Positions 9,992 through 19,700 of a stretch of 64,000 nt of DNA are shown here, in pieces. Below the pieces are notes generated by a model, which worked only from the letters and a program-made list of their open reading frames with translations, had not been told where the DNA came from and did no database searches. Numbering within the stretch: the stretch's first letter is position 1; each line of letters begins with the position of its first letter. The stretch is from Pseudogemmatithrix spongiicola (lineage in GTDB: Bacteria > Gemmatimonadota > Gemmatimonadetes > Gemmatimonadales > Gemmatimonadaceae), in contig NZ_CP130613.1 in assembly GCF_030623445.1 (NCBI RefSeq), forward strand, positions 806,001 through 870,000. Reading direction: 5' to 3'. The translations under genes and the position numbers were made by a program.

Positions 9992-10347
9992 TGCCGGGGA
10001 AGCGTGTACCGAAGACGCGTGCGGGGCTCCGCGCGCGCCGTCACGTCCGCGTGCGGGCGAAGGTTGCGGGTACGGCCGAGCGTCCGCGCTTGGTGGTGTT
10101 CCGTTCGCTCAAGCACATGACCGCCCAGCTGGTGGACGACGTGCAGCATAAGACCCTCATGACCGTGACGGACAGCGGCCTGACGGGCAAGAAGACGGAG
10201 AAGTCGGTCGAAGTCGGCAAGCGCGTCGCCGAGAAGGCGAAGGCGGCCGGGATCACGAAGGTCGTGTTCGACCGTGCGGGTTACCAGTATCACGGCCGCG
10301 TGAAGGCGGTGGCCGACGGAGCCCGCGAAGGCGGGCTGGAGTTCTAA
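9991..10347 (+). CDS. rplR: 50S ribosomal protein L18
   Basis: L18 carries 5S rRNA with L5. The 118 residues show [37 protein letters not shown] and the C-terminal [20 protein letters not shown] with EGGLEF. The start overlaps the rplF stop by one base and the stop is directly followed by the rpsE ATG, so three genes are tightly coupled. Confidence 0.97.
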   Translation: MPGKRVPKTRAGLRARRHVRVRAKVAGTAERPRLVVFRSLKHMTAQLVDDVQHKTLMTVTDSGLTGKKTEKSVEVGKRVAEKAKAAGITKVVFDRAGYQYHGRVKAVADGAREGGLEF

Positions 10348-11073
10348 ATGGCTGAACAGAGTGGTGCTTTCGGCAATGGCGGCGGCCAGGGTGGCCGTGG
10401 TCGCGGTGGTCCGGGCGGCGGACGTGGTGGTCCGGGCGGCGGGCGCGGGCGTGGCGGGCCGGGTGGCCCGGGCGGCCGCGGCGGTCCGGGCGGTCCCGGC
10501 GGGCGCGGCGGTGAAGGCCGTGGCCGCGGCGGCCGCGACAACGCCCCGCAGCAGGAGCGCGAGGGTTCGGATCTCCTCGAGAACGTGATTGCCATCAATC
10601 GCGTCGCGAAGGTCGTGAAGGGCGGCCGTCGGTTCAGCTTCAACGCGCTCGTCGCCGTCGGCGACGGGCAGGGGAAGGTGGGCGTGGCGACGGGCAAGGC
10701 GAACGAAGTGTCGGAAGCGGTCCGCAAGGCCGTGGACGCCGCGCGTCGCCGGATGGTGAGCGTCCCGATGACGGGCGCGACCATCCCGCACGAGATCGTC
10801 GGCAAGCACGGGGCCGGCAAGGTCCTGATGAAGCCGGCGGCGCCCGGTGCCGGCGTGATCGCCGGTGGCGCGGTGCGTGCGGTGCTGGAATGCGTCGGCA
10901 TCCACGACATCCTCACCAAGTCGCTGGGTTCGACGAACCCGCACAACATGGTGCTTGCCGCCCTTGATGGCCTCACGGCCCTCACGACGGTGGAGCAGAT
11001 CGCCCGCGAGCGCGGCGTCGAAGTCTCGGCGCTGCCCTACAAGTCGCGCGCGAAGTCCAAGGAGGTTGTGTAA
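10348..11073 (+). CDS. rpsE: 30S ribosomal protein S5 with RGG-rich N-terminal domain
   Basis: S5 lies at the mRNA entry site and affects decoding fidelity. The conserved core begins near residue 75 ([20 protein letters not shown]) and contains [13 protein letters not shown] and the C-terminal [13 protein letters not shown]. The family usually has about 165 residues, but this one has 241. Residues 11-63 are almost only Gly, Arg and Pro, with many RGG and GPGG units, like eukaryotic RNA-binding RGG boxes. The extension begins at the ATG that abuts rplR and stays in frame, so it is likely translated. It should be positive, flexible and RNA-binding. Confidence 0.96.
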   Translation: MAEQSGAFGNGGGQGGRGRGGPGGGRGGPGGGRGRGGPGGPGGRGGPGGPGGRGGEGRGRGGRDNAPQQEREGSDLLENVIAINRVAKVVKGGRRFSFNALVAVGDGQGKVGVATGKANEVSEAVRKAVDAARRRMVSVPMTGATIPHEIVGKHGAGKVLMKPAAPGAGVIAGGAVRAVLECVGIHDILTKSLGSTNPHNMVLAALDGLTALTTVEQIARERGVEVSALPYKSRAKSKEVV

Positions 11074-11325
11074 ATGCCACGCACGTTCGTTTGGCACCGC
11101 ACCCGCGGTCCGCAGCACACCGAGCCGAATACGCTCACCGAAGGCAAGGTCCGCATCACGCAGGTGCGGTCGGGCATCGGCCACGATAAGCGCATGAACG
11201 CGACCCTGGAGGCCCTCGGCCTCCGGCACCACCAGGACTCGGTGGTGCACCAGGACTCGCCGGCTCTGCGCGGCATGATCAAGCGCGTGCGTCACTTGGT
11301 TGAAGTGACGCCGGTCAAGGAGTAA
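11074..11325 (+). CDS. rpmD: 50S ribosomal protein L30 with N-terminal extension
   Basis: L30 is a small protein bound to 23S rRNA. The core runs from about residue 24 ([20 protein letters not shown]), then [17 protein letters not shown] and [11 protein letters not shown]. Typical L30 has about 60 residues, and this one has 83 because of some 20 residues at the N-terminus ([18 protein letters not shown]). The ATG directly abuts the rpsE stop. It is followed by rplO after four bases. Confidence 0.93.
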   Translation: MPRTFVWHRTRGPQHTEPNTLTEGKVRITQVRSGIGHDKRMNATLEALGLRHHQDSVVHQDSPALRGMIKRVRHLVEVTPVKE

Positions 11326-11329
11326 TACC

Positions 11330-11791
11330 ATGAGCGACGAGAAGATCACCCTGGGCACCCTGGCGCGTACGCCGGGCTCGCACCGGAACCGCAAGCGCCT
11401 CGGGCGCGGCCCGGGCTCCGGCACGGGCAAGACGTCGGGCAAGGGTCACAAGGGCATCAAGGCCCGCGCCGGCCACCACGGCCCGGGCGGCAACAAGCCG
11501 CACTTCGAAGGCGGCCAGATGCCGCTCACGCGTCGCGTGCCGAAGCGTGGCTTCACGAATCCGTTCCGCGTCGAGGCGCAGGTCATCGGCCTCGACGACC
11601 TCGCTCTCGTGACGGGCAGCGAAGTGACCATGGAGACGCTCGAGGCCGCCGGTCTCGCCAAGGCGTCGAAGGGTCCGGCCAAGCTCCTCGCCAACGGCGA
11701 GGTGGGCAAGGCTTATACGGTGAAGGGGCTCAAGGTGAGCGCCGCCGCCAAGGCCAAGATCGTCGCCGCCGGCGGCGCGGTCGAGGCGTAA
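11330..11791 (+). CDS. rplO: 50S ribosomal protein L15
   Basis: L15 is a late 50S assembly protein. The 153 residues show the glycine/lysine-rich N-terminal loop ([20 protein letters not shown]) and [17 protein letters not shown], then a C-terminal globular part with Ala/Lys. It precedes secY by three bases, the normal spc-operon order. Confidence 0.97.
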   Translation: MSDEKITLGTLARTPGSHRNRKRLGRGPGSGTGKTSGKGHKGIKARAGHHGPGGNKPHFEGGQMPLTRRVPKRGFTNPFRVEAQVIGLDDLALVTGSEVTMETLEAAGLAKASKGPAKLLANGEVGKAYTVKGLKVSAAAKAKIVAAGGAVEA

Positions 11792-11794
11792 GAC

Positions 11795-13126
11795 ATGGCC
11801 CAGGCGAATCCGCTGGCGGCGGCAGGCAACATCTACCGCACGCCGGAGCTCTGGCAGAAGATCACCTTCACGTTCCTCTGCCTGGTGATCTACCGGGTGG
11901 GCTCGCACGTCTCCGCCCCCGGCGTGGACGTGACGGCGATGATGGACTTCTTCGCGAGCCAGGGTGGCGGGCTGCTCGGGCTGTACGACCTGTTCGTGGG
12001 CGGGAATCTTTCCCGCTCGACGATCTTCGCCCTCGGCATCATGCCGTACATCTCGGCCTCGATCTTCATGCAGATCGCGGCCGCGGTGGTCCCGGCGCTC
12101 GACAAGCTGAACAAGGACGAAGAGGGCCGGAAGCGCATCACGCAGTGGACGCGCTACGGCACGGTGGGCCTCGCGGCGGTGCAGGGCTACGGCTATGCGC
12201 TGTTCACGTCGGGCATCACCGGGGCAGTGGTCAACCCGGGCTCGGGTTTCATCTTCCAGATGGTGCTCTTCCTCACGACGGGCGCGCTGTTCGTCATGTG
12301 GCTGGGTGAGCAGATCACGGAGCGCGGCCTCGGCAACGGCGCCTCGCTGCTGATCTTCTTCTCGATCGTCGAGCGCTTCATCCCGAGCATCTTCCAGACG
12401 TTCGGGTTCGTGGCGACGGGCGCGGTGTCGCTGCTCTCGCTGCTCGGCATGACGGCGGTGATGGCGCTGGTCGTCGCCGGCGTCGTCGCGATGACGCTGG
12501 CGGCGCGCCGCATCGCCATCCAGATCCCGCAGCGCACGATGGCCAAGGGCCGTCAGCGCGAGGCGGCGAAGAACTTCATCCCGCTCCGCATCAACACGGC
12601 GGGCGTGATGCCGATCATCTTCGCCCAGTCGATCATTGTCGTGCCGGGCGCGATCGCGCAGTTCTCGGGCAACCAGCGCCTCGCGCAGTTCAGCGAGTAT
12701 TTCGCGCCGGGTACCTGGGTGTACTTCGTGCTCTCGGCCGTGCTGATCATGTTCTTCACGTACTTCTACACCAGCATCATCTTCAATCCGGTGGAGCTGG
12801 CGGAGAACCTGAAGAAGCAGGGCGGCTTCATCCCGGGCATCAAGCCGGGTGCGAAGACGGCCGAGTACATCGACCAGGTGGTCACGCGCATCACGCTGCC
12901 GGGCGCCGCGTTCCTCACGGCGATCGCCCTCCTGCCGATCTTCCTCGCGGACCTGTTCGCGGTGCCGTTCCAGTTCGGCGGCACGTCGCTGCTCATCGTG
13001 GTGGGCGTCGCGCTCGACACGATGGCGCAGATGCAGCAGCACCTGCTGCTCCGCAAGTACGATGGCTTCATGAAGAAGGGTGCGCGCGTGCGGTTCCGCG
13101 GGCGCAACGTCCAGCAGGGCTTCTAA
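11795..13126 (+). CDS. secY: Preprotein translocase subunit SecY
   Basis: SecY is the membrane pore of the Sec export system and works with SecE, SecG and SecA. The 443 residues form ten predicted membrane helices and carry family motifs: RVGSHVSAPGVD near residue 30, GLYDLFVGGNLSRSTIFALG, LGEQITERGLGNGASLLIF and QQGGFIPGIKPG-like KQGGFIPGIKPG in the cytoplasmic loops. It is co-transcribed with the ribosomal genes and ends directly before adk (stop at 13124-13126, adk GTG at 13127). Confidence 0.98.
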   Translation: MAQANPLAAAGNIYRTPELWQKITFTFLCLVIYRVGSHVSAPGVDVTAMMDFFASQGGGLLGLYDLFVGGNLSRSTIFALGIMPYISASIFMQIAAAVVPALDKLNKDEEGRKRITQWTRYGTVGLAAVQGYGYALFTSGITGAVVNPGSGFIFQMVLFLTTGALFVMWLGEQITERGLGNGASLLIFFSIVERFIPSIFQTFGFVATGAVSLLSLLGMTAVMALVVAGVVAMTLAARRIAIQIPQRTMAKGRQREAAKNFIPLRINTAGVMPIIFAQSIIVVPGAIAQFSGNQRLAQFSEYFAPGTWVYFVLSAVLIMFFTYFYTSIIFNPVELAENLKKQGGFIPGIKPGAKTAEYIDQVVTRITLPGAAFLTAIALLPIFLADLFAVPFQFGGTSLLIVVGVALDTMAQMQQHLLLRKYDGFMKKGARVRFRGRNVQQGF

Positions 13127-13765
13127 GTGATCGTGGTCCTGCTTGGGCCCCCGGGCGCCGGCAAGGGAACGCAGGGGGAGCGCATCGCCGCCGCCCTCGG
13201 CATCCCCAAGCTGGCGACCGGCGATGTGCTTCGTGCCGCCGTCAAGGAGGGCACGAAGCTCGGGCTCGAGGCCAAAGGCTTCATGGACCGCGGGGACCTC
13301 GTGCCGGACAGCGTCATCCTGGGCATCATCAAGGAAGCGCTGCTCTCGCCGGCGTATGCGAAGGGCGCGATCCTCGATGGCGTGGTGCGCACGGTGCCGC
13401 AGGCCGAGGGGTTGAAGCGCCTCACCGCCGAGATCGGCAAGGGCGTCGATGTCGTGCTGGATTTCCAGATCGACGACGAGCTGCTCGTCTCGCGCCTGTC
13501 GGGCCGCACGACCTGCGACAAGGAGCAGAAGCCGTTCACGGGCCTCCAGCCCGGGACGCCGTGCCCCGATCAATGCGGCGGCACGCTCATGCGCCGCAAG
13601 GATGACGAGCCGGAGGCCATCCGCAACCGGCTGAGCGTGTATCACGCGCAGACGAAGCCGGTCCTCGCTTGGTACGTGGGCCAGGGCGCGAACGTGCAGC
13701 ACATCGACGCGGTCGGCTCGTTCGACGACGTGTTCGCGCGCGCGCTCAAGGCCGTCGGCCGCTAG
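13127..13765 (+). CDS. adk: Adenylate kinase
   Basis: Adenylate kinase converts AMP and ATP to two ADP. The P-loop GPPGAGKGT is at residues 7-15, then the AMP-binding ATGDVLR and the family segment GVVRTVPQAEGL. The start is a GTG that abuts the secY stop. Length (212) fits the long form with a LID. In the LID only three Cys are present (TTCDKE, PCPDQC), with CX3C rather than the usual four-Cys zinc set, so the zinc site appears incomplete. The spc-operon position secY-adk-map is standard. Confidence 0.96.
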   Translation: MIVVLLGPPGAGKGTQGERIAAALGIPKLATGDVLRAAVKEGTKLGLEAKGFMDRGDLVPDSVILGIIKEALLSPAYAKGAILDGVVRTVPQAEGLKRLTAEIGKGVDVVLDFQIDDELLVSRLSGRTTCDKEQKPFTGLQPGTPCPDQCGGTLMRRKDDEPEAIRNRLSVYHAQTKPVLAWYVGQGANVQHIDAVGSFDDVFARALKAVGR

Positions 13766-13782
13766 TCGCGGCGAAGCCTCCC

Positions 13783-14535
13783 GTGATCCAACTCAAGAGT
13801 CCCCGCGAGCTCGAGACGATGGCGGCCGGTGGCCGCATCCTCGCCGCGACGCACCAGCACATCAAGCCGGCGCTCTTGCCCGGCGCGTCGACGCTCGACA
13901 TCGACAAGATGGTCGAGGCGTTCATCCGCTCGCATGCGGGCGCGACGCCGTCGTTCAAGGGGCTCTACGGATTCCCCGGCTCGGCCTGCATCTCGCTGAA
14001 CGAGGAGATCGTGCATGGCATCCCGAGTGCCAAGCGCATCCTCAAGTCGGGCGACATCATCACGGTGGATATCGGCGTGTACTACGGTGGCTTCCACACG
14101 GACAGCGCGTGGACCTACGCCGTGGGGCAGATCACGCCGGAGGCGCAGCGGTTGATGGATGTGACGGAGCAGTCGCTCTACGCGGCCATCAAGGAGTGCA
14201 AGCTCGGCAACCACATCGGCGACCTCGGAGCCGCCTGCTCGGCCGTGGTGGAGAAGGCCGGGTACTCGGTGGTGAAGGACCTCGTCGGGCACGGCGTAGG
14301 CGCCGTGATGCACGAGGAGCCCCAGGTGCCGAACTACGGCAAGCCGAAGCGCGGCCCGCGCCTGCAGGTGGGCATGACGCTGGCGATCGAGCCGATGGTG
14401 AACGCGGGCGGGCCGGCCACGAAGACGCTCGCCGACAAGTGGACCATCGTGACGCTCGATGGGGCGCTGTCGGCGCACTTCGAGCATACGGTGGCGATCA
14501 CCGCCGACGGGCCGCGGATCCTAACGACCCTGTAG
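13783..14535 (+). CDS. map: Methionine aminopeptidase, type I
   Basis: This enzyme removes the N-terminal methionine from new proteins. The start GTG at 13783 gives a 250-residue protein, the usual size; longer in-frame starts overlap adk. The metal ligands are all visible: Asp96, Asp107, His170, Glu203 and Glu234, with His79 in the substrate site. It is the last gene of the ribosomal superoperon here. Downstream, where infA and rpsM would be expected, the next gene is convergent and unrelated. Confidence 0.96.
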   Translation: MIQLKSPRELETMAAGGRILAATHQHIKPALLPGASTLDIDKMVEAFIRSHAGATPSFKGLYGFPGSACISLNEEIVHGIPSAKRILKSGDIITVDIGVYYGGFHTDSAWTYAVGQITPEAQRLMDVTEQSLYAAIKECKLGNHIGDLGAACSAVVEKAGYSVVKDLVGHGVGAVMHEEPQVPNYGKPKRGPRLQVGMTLAIEPMVNAGGPATKTLADKWTIVTLDGALSAHFEHTVAITADGPRILTTL

Positions 14536-14552
14536 TCGCGCTGCCGGCGCTG

Positions 14553-14575
14553 CCGGCGCTGCTCAGCGGCGCCGG
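14553..14575. terminator. Hairpin between convergent map and the secreted-protein gene
   Basis: The arms ccggcgc (14553-14559) and gcgccgg (14569-14575) pair around a nine-base loop in the 46-base gap between two convergent genes. There is no T-run on either strand, so it may act only as a weak bidirectional end. A short gcgctgccg direct repeat lies just before it. Confidence 0.4.
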
Positions 14576-14581
14576 TGACAG

Positions 14582-15142
14582 CTACCGCGCGGCGCTGCGG
14601 AAGACGTGCCGATACCGCAGCGGCTGCGGCAAGCGCGGCGAGCTGACGGTGACATCGAGCGTCAGTGTCGTGCCGGCCGCCTCGAGGCGCCAGGCGTTCT
14701 CACGACGACCGTCCTCGGCTTCGAAGACCTGCCGCACCGTAACGCTGCCGTCGGGAGACGTCGCGACGGTCACGCGCGCCTGAAAGGGTTCGCCGGCGGC
14801 GTTGCGCCACTCGCGCGGGCTGCCGTCGCGCCGCGCGCGCAGCTCGGGCTGTCCCGCGTACTGCACGACGATGGAATCGGGCGGCAGCGCGAAGCGCACG
14901 TCGGCGGGTGGTTGGTTGGTCGCCTTGAGGCGGCTGCGGCCGATGCCGCGCGTGACAAAGCTCATCTGCGCGACGGCGCGCTCGATGGCGGCCGGTACGT
15001 CGTCGCTGGCTGCGGCGTCACGCACGAATCGGCCGACGAGGCGCTCGCTCGGGGCCGGTGCGCCGGCGGAGCTGCCGGGTTGAGCCGCAAGCGGCATCGC
15101 GAACACAAGCGCGACGCCCATCCACGCCAGCCACGACCTCAT
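14582..15142 (-). CDS. Putative secreted protein of unknown function
   Basis: This 186-residue protein is not recognised. The start at 15142 is chosen because it gives a clear signal peptide (MRSWLAWMGVALVFAMPLAA, likely cleavage near AQP) and overlaps the ftcD stop by four bases (ATGA). The mature part is rich in charged residues and beta-prone segments (FALPPDSIVVQYAG, TVRQVFEAEDGR, TTLTLDVTVSS). It ends in HVFRSAAR. The position as the second gene of a two-gene unit with ftcD suggests co-expression but not a shared role. No catalytic motif was seen. Confidence 0.75.
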   Translation of the reverse strand: MRSWLAWMGVALVFAMPLAAQPGSSAGAPAPSERLVGRFVRDAAASDDVPAAIERAVAQMSFVTRGIGRSRLKATNQPPADVRFALPPDSIVVQYAGQPELRARRDGSPREWRNAAGEPFQARVTVATSPDGSVTVRQVFEAEDGRRENAWRLEAAGTTLTLDVTVSSPRLPQPLRYRHVFRSAAR

Positions 15143-16656
15143 AGCTGCGCCTCGACCGCCGTCGTGGCCCGCGTCGCCGCGCTCGATGCAGCGGCGACCA
15201 AACGCTTCGCCTCCTCGGCCATCGGCGCACCCGCCGCCTTGTCGGGCATCCCGACGACATTGATGCGCACGTTGTACGCGGCGCCCTTCGCCGCCGCCTC
15301 GGCGAGCAGCGCGGCGACACCGGCGTCGGAGGCGGCATTGGTGTTGCCCTTCGTCGCGCAGATGGCCGCAAGCTCGGCGACCTCGGCGCACCAGCGCGCC
15401 GTTTCCAACGGGACTTCCGCGGCCTTCATCAAGGCCGCCTGGATCGCCACGGTGCGCGCCGAATCCTGCTCCGGCGTGTCCTTCGGCAGCTTGTAGGCGT
15501 TGCTCACCAAGGCGTACGCTGCCGCGTCTTCGTCCTTCAGCGCATGCAGGCGGCGCACCAGCGCGTTGGCGCGGAGGCCGAGTTCCTTCATCTCGTCTTC
15601 GACGGCCGCGTACTTCTTGCGGCCGACGGTCAGGCCCGCGACCATCTGCGCGAGTGCAGCGGCGAGCGAACCCACCAACGCGGAAACCGATCCACCGCCG
15701 GGCACCGGCGCCGAGCTCGCGACATCGCCGATGAAACCGCTGAGCGATTCGCCGCCGCTGATGGCGGCACGCACCTTGCGCTCGAGGACGAAGTCAGGCT
15801 TGTAGTCGCGCCAGCGCAGGTGCCGCGCGGCGGCTTCGAACAGCGCGCGCTCGGGCACCAGCCCCACGATCTCACTCCACGTGGGCGTGACACCCTGCGC
15901 CTCGGCTTCCATCTTCACCATCTCGTAGGCGCGGTGCAGGGGCGTGGCGTCGAGGTCGACGAGGTTCATCGAGACCTGCGCCTGACCATCGACCTCCATG
16001 CCGAGGCCCTTCACACCCTTCAAGCCGCCGCTCGACCCGCGCACGGCCTTCGCGACGTTCTTGGCGACCTGCAGGTTCTCCTTGCCGCCGAGGTAGACGT
16101 TGTAGGCGACGAGGAAGGGGCGCGCGCCGATGACGGTCGCGCCGGCGGTGGGGTGGATCTTGTTGGGCCCGAAGTCCGGGACGCGATTCGGGTTCGTCCC
16201 GATCTCCGTCCGTGCGAGCTCGAACTCGCCGCGACGGATGTCCGCGAGGTTGGTGCGGTCGGGCCGCGTGGCGGCGCGCTCGTAGAGATAGACCGGAATC
16301 CCCAGCTCCTTGCCGACGCGCTCGCCAAGCGTGCGCGCGAGCACGACGCAGTCCTCCATGGACGCGCCTTCGAGCGGAATGAAGGGGCAAACGTCGGTGG
16401 CGCCGATGCGCGGGTGCTCGCCCGAATGCTTGGTGAGGTCGATGCGCTCGCTCGCGACCTTGATGCCGCGGAACGCGGCCTCGGCGGCCCTCTCGACCGG
16501 CGCGACGAAGGTGACGACGGTGCGGTTGTGGCTCGGGTCCGAGCTCACATCAAGGACGACGATGCCGTCTACGGACGCGATGGCGTCACGGATGGCGTCG
16601 ATGGTGGACTGGTCGCGGCCTTCGGAAAAGTTCGGGACGCACTCAACGAGAGACAT
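15139..16656 (-). CDS. ftcD: Bifunctional glutamate formiminotransferase / formimino-THF cyclodeaminase
   Basis: FtcD takes the formimino group from formiminoglutamate (histidine breakdown) onto tetrahydrofolate and then releases ammonia to give methenyl-THF. The N-terminal transferase half starts MSLVECVPNFSEGRD and holds KHSGEHPRIGATDVCPFIP and PNKIHPTAGATVIGAR. The C-terminal cyclodeaminase half (from about residue 320) has SSAPVPGGGSVSALVGSLAAAL and AAFLMK-like helices. At 505 residues it is a full fusion. A TAGATT element (16690-16695, minus) lies 33 bases upstream, followed by a small hairpin at 16670-16687 in the leader. No other hut gene is in the window. Confidence 0.93.
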   Translation of the reverse strand: MSLVECVPNFSEGRDQSTIDAIRDAIASVDGIVVLDVSSDPSHNRTVVTFVAPVERAAEAAFRGIKVASERIDLTKHSGEHPRIGATDVCPFIPLEGASMEDCVVLARTLGERVGKELGIPVYLYERAATRPDRTNLADIRRGEFELARTEIGTNPNRVPDFGPNKIHPTAGATVIGARPFLVAYNVYLGGKENLQVAKNVAKAVRGSSGGLKGVKGLGMEVDGQAQVSMNLVDLDATPLHRAYEMVKMEAEAQGVTPTWSEIVGLVPERALFEAAARHLRWRDYKPDFVLERKVRAAISGGESLSGFIGDVASSAPVPGGGSVSALVGSLAAALAQMVAGLTVGRKKYAAVEDEMKELGLRANALVRRLHALKDEDAAAYALVSNAYKLPKDTPEQDSARTVAIQAALMKAAEVPLETARWCAEVAELAAICATKGNTNAASDAGVAALLAEAAAKGAAYNVRINVVGMPDKAAGAPMAEEAKRLVAAASSAATRATTAVEAQL

Positions 16657-16689
16657 GGCGCTCGCGGTCGGGTTCGGGGGTGAACCCGA

Positions 16690-16695
16690 AATCTA
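16690..16695 (-). promoter_or_regulatory. Candidate -10 element of ftcD (TAGATT)
   Basis: TAGATT on the minus strand lies 33 bases before the ftcD ATG. It matches the -10 hexamers seen before other genes in this window. No clear -35 was found, so the support is modest. Confidence 0.35.
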
Positions 16696-16704
16696 GTGTC
16701 GGTC

Positions 16705-19700
16705 CTAGAGGTTTAGCGTCTCCTGGACGGTATTGCCGCGCCGCGATGGTCTCGGGCCGGCGCGATCTTCGAAGGTAGGCTCCGCGAGTTCATCCGCGCT
16801 GATCAACTTCGACCCAAGAATGCGAACGAGGAGTGCTGCGTGGGTCGCGAACTTTGCGCAGCTGTGTTCAAGGACCCAGAGCAACTGCAGGAGTTCGTTG
16901 TCGAAGGTCCAGCGCTCCGGTCGAATGTCATCGAGCGGGGACGAGCGCTTCCCCGAGCGCTCTTTCATGCGGCCGGCCAACCAACGCTGGACGACCTTGT
17001 AGCCACTGACCTGAAACTCGTAGACCTCGGGTGAGACGCCAGTGAAGCGGCCATCACCCACCCTCAGCTCTCGCTTCGCGGCATCATACGAGAACGATTC
17101 TGGATACTCGGCTGGATCATCAGAGGTGCCCTTCGCGCACTTAATGGCGCCGGCGGGAATGCGGCCGGCGCGACGACTGGTAGGCACGAACCGTTCCCCG
17201 TAGGTGTGCAGGAAGAGCCATTCGCGGCCCAACGCGACGGCCTCGTCGAAGAGGCGCGGGTTCGTCGTGAGGGGAATGCGAGGGCCCGGAATGCTCAACT
17301 CATCGGCGAACGTTTCGGCATAGGCCGGCCCCGCGAGCATCGCGTAACAGTAGGCGAAGAAGTCCTCGGCCGAGACGGATTGGCCAAGGCGAGCGGTCAG
17401 CAGCGCGAGGATGCCGGTTGCAATGTTGGGCTCGCGGCCGTCGCGATCGCGGTAGAGGGGGACTATGTCGCGCCCGCCTCGAGCATTGAAGTAGTCCAGA
17501 TCCGGCAAATAGCATGTTGCAGACGCTGCTCCTCCAGTTCCGAGCTGAAGCGTGAACTTCGTCGCTAAGTATACCTGACGCTCGCTGTGGCAATGCTGCA
17601 GTGAGGGGCGGAGATAGTCACCGACACGAGGGTCGATAATCGCGCTCCTGATGTCGAAGCTTCGATACGCGTACGGTTGCGAGCTTGGCATGGGCTCATC
17701 CGGCGTGAGCAAGCCAAGCGGTGTGAGCTTCGGTGAACCGGCGATCAGCGGTGCCACCTCTTTGGATATTTTGAGGTCGCGAGTCTCCTTGAAGACCAGG
17801 GCACGCGAGCTGCTAGCAAGCAGCGTGCGCCAGCGGACGTCCAGTGTCCCAACGTCCGCAGCGATCGGCCACGTCCGCTTGAATTGCAGTCCGCTCTCCT
17901 GCCACGGAAACAGATCCGTCAGTCGCGGCCAAGTGTTCCATGCGCCCCCAGTGCTCGGCAACATTGGCTCGTGCGGCTCGTTCGCTGTCACCGCAATCCA
18001 GGGCACATCGGCCAATGACCGGATCGACTCCAGTGCAGCGAGCTTCTCCGCAGTGCTACCATCGATCGCGTGGTACCACACCTTGCAGGCACCATCGGTT
18101 GGGCCACGGCGCACGCCGATGGCAATGCACACTGGCGTCTGGATCGCAAAGACGTTCTCGGACTTCCGCGCTCCGCGCCCCTCGCCGCCGAGATCGAGAA
18201 TCCACATCTCCTCAAACGTGGAGCGCATTGTCGCCCTCACGCCAGCGAACGCGTGGCCGAGCAGATAGGACGAAGCAGTGATGAAACTGACAATACCCTT
18301 GCCCGCCCCGCCTTGCTGTTCGAACACCTTCCACAGCGCCCAGCGCCAGAAGTAGACGTAGTCGTTGTAGAGGTTCTTGGCATGCACCCCGTAGCCGAGG
18401 TCCGAGAGGGGTTCAATGAAGTCTTGGAGCAGAGGACGGCTGTCGTCACCGCCATCGCCGAACCGCACCCAGCCGCCCTTGCGCGGACCGGCAGCGGCGT
18501 TCTGCGCGCGCTGTTCACGGTCGTAAGGTGGGTTGCCGATGCAAACCATCACTGGAGTGCTTTCCTTCACCCTACGCGCGCGTTCGTGCTCTTCGCCGAG
18601 TTCCTTGTAGAGCAGCGGAAGGTGCTCTGGCGGCTCCTTGTGGGGCGACTCAAGGGTATCCGTCAGGTACACGCGCACGCCATCGGATCCTGGCTTGGCG
18701 TTCTCGGCGTGAATCATCTGCGTCAATCGCAGGTGCGCGACGGCGTACGGCCCGACCAATAGCTCAAAACCGTGGAGGTTCTTTGCTGCGGTGCTGGCCG
18801 CGCTGCGCCGAGCCCCGGTACCAGAGCGCGCTTCGACAGCGTCCAACGAGTGCTCCAACGCTGCCAGCAGGTACGTTCCAGTTCCCACCGCAGGGTCGAG
18901 CGTTATGACCTGAGGATCGGTAAAGTCGCGATCGGCGTCGAAGCGATCGCGCAACAGCTCGGCTACCAAGCGCACCTGGCAATGCACGACTTCGATCGGC
19001 GTGTAGTACACGCCCCGGTTCTTGCGCATCTCGGGGTCGTAGGCCGCCAGGAAGTCTTCGTAGAAATAGAGCCACGGGTCACCCTTGCTCTTCTTCATTA
19101 GCTGAGCCGGGTCCACCGCCGAGATCGTGCGCTCGAGATAGCTGAAGGGAATCGCGAGATGCTGACGGGCCTGCTCGTCGCTCAGGATCTTCAAGGCTGA
19201 GGCCAGCAGCGAGTGTCCCGTCGCGAGCGACTTGGCCGCTGCGTCGATGGAGAACGCGGTGTCGCCCTCGATGCGCGCAAGCAGGAGCGCGTAAGTCAGC
19301 GTCTGGGCGTACGCGTCGGCGAATTCCTCATCGCTCGCGGATGGGAACAGGTAGCGTCGCCAGTCCTTTGCGAGAGCGGTAAGCTCCTCGTTCTCCGCCT
19401 TCACTGCTGTGAGCACGGCGCCGCGCAGCAAGCGGCATAACGGTGCGAGAGTGGCGGCGAGCTGCTTGGGCGACGAGGGTGCAATCGGCTCCCACCGCAG
19501 AAACTCCCGCAGAACTGCAGTGAGCTTCGCTGCCGCGGGTGCGCTCACGGCATTCGCACCCTCGGTGATCGGATCCTCACCGATAGTTGCGCTCGCCACT
19601 CGCTCGCCGGACCGCATCAGGACGAACTCGCGCCCGTTGCAGTAGAGCAAGTTGGGTAAGCCTTTGAACCGCTCCCACTGCTGGCGATCGCCTCCGCGGA

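Noticed and set aside
10378-10536. G/C-rich repeats that could be read as a CRISPR or minisatellite
   Set aside because: They encode the Gly/Arg extension of S5 in one frame and have no spacer pattern.
11315-13702. 795-residue minus-strand frame opposite rplO, secY and adk
   Set aside because: Composition of His, Arg, Asp and Leu with no domains; opposite well-known genes.
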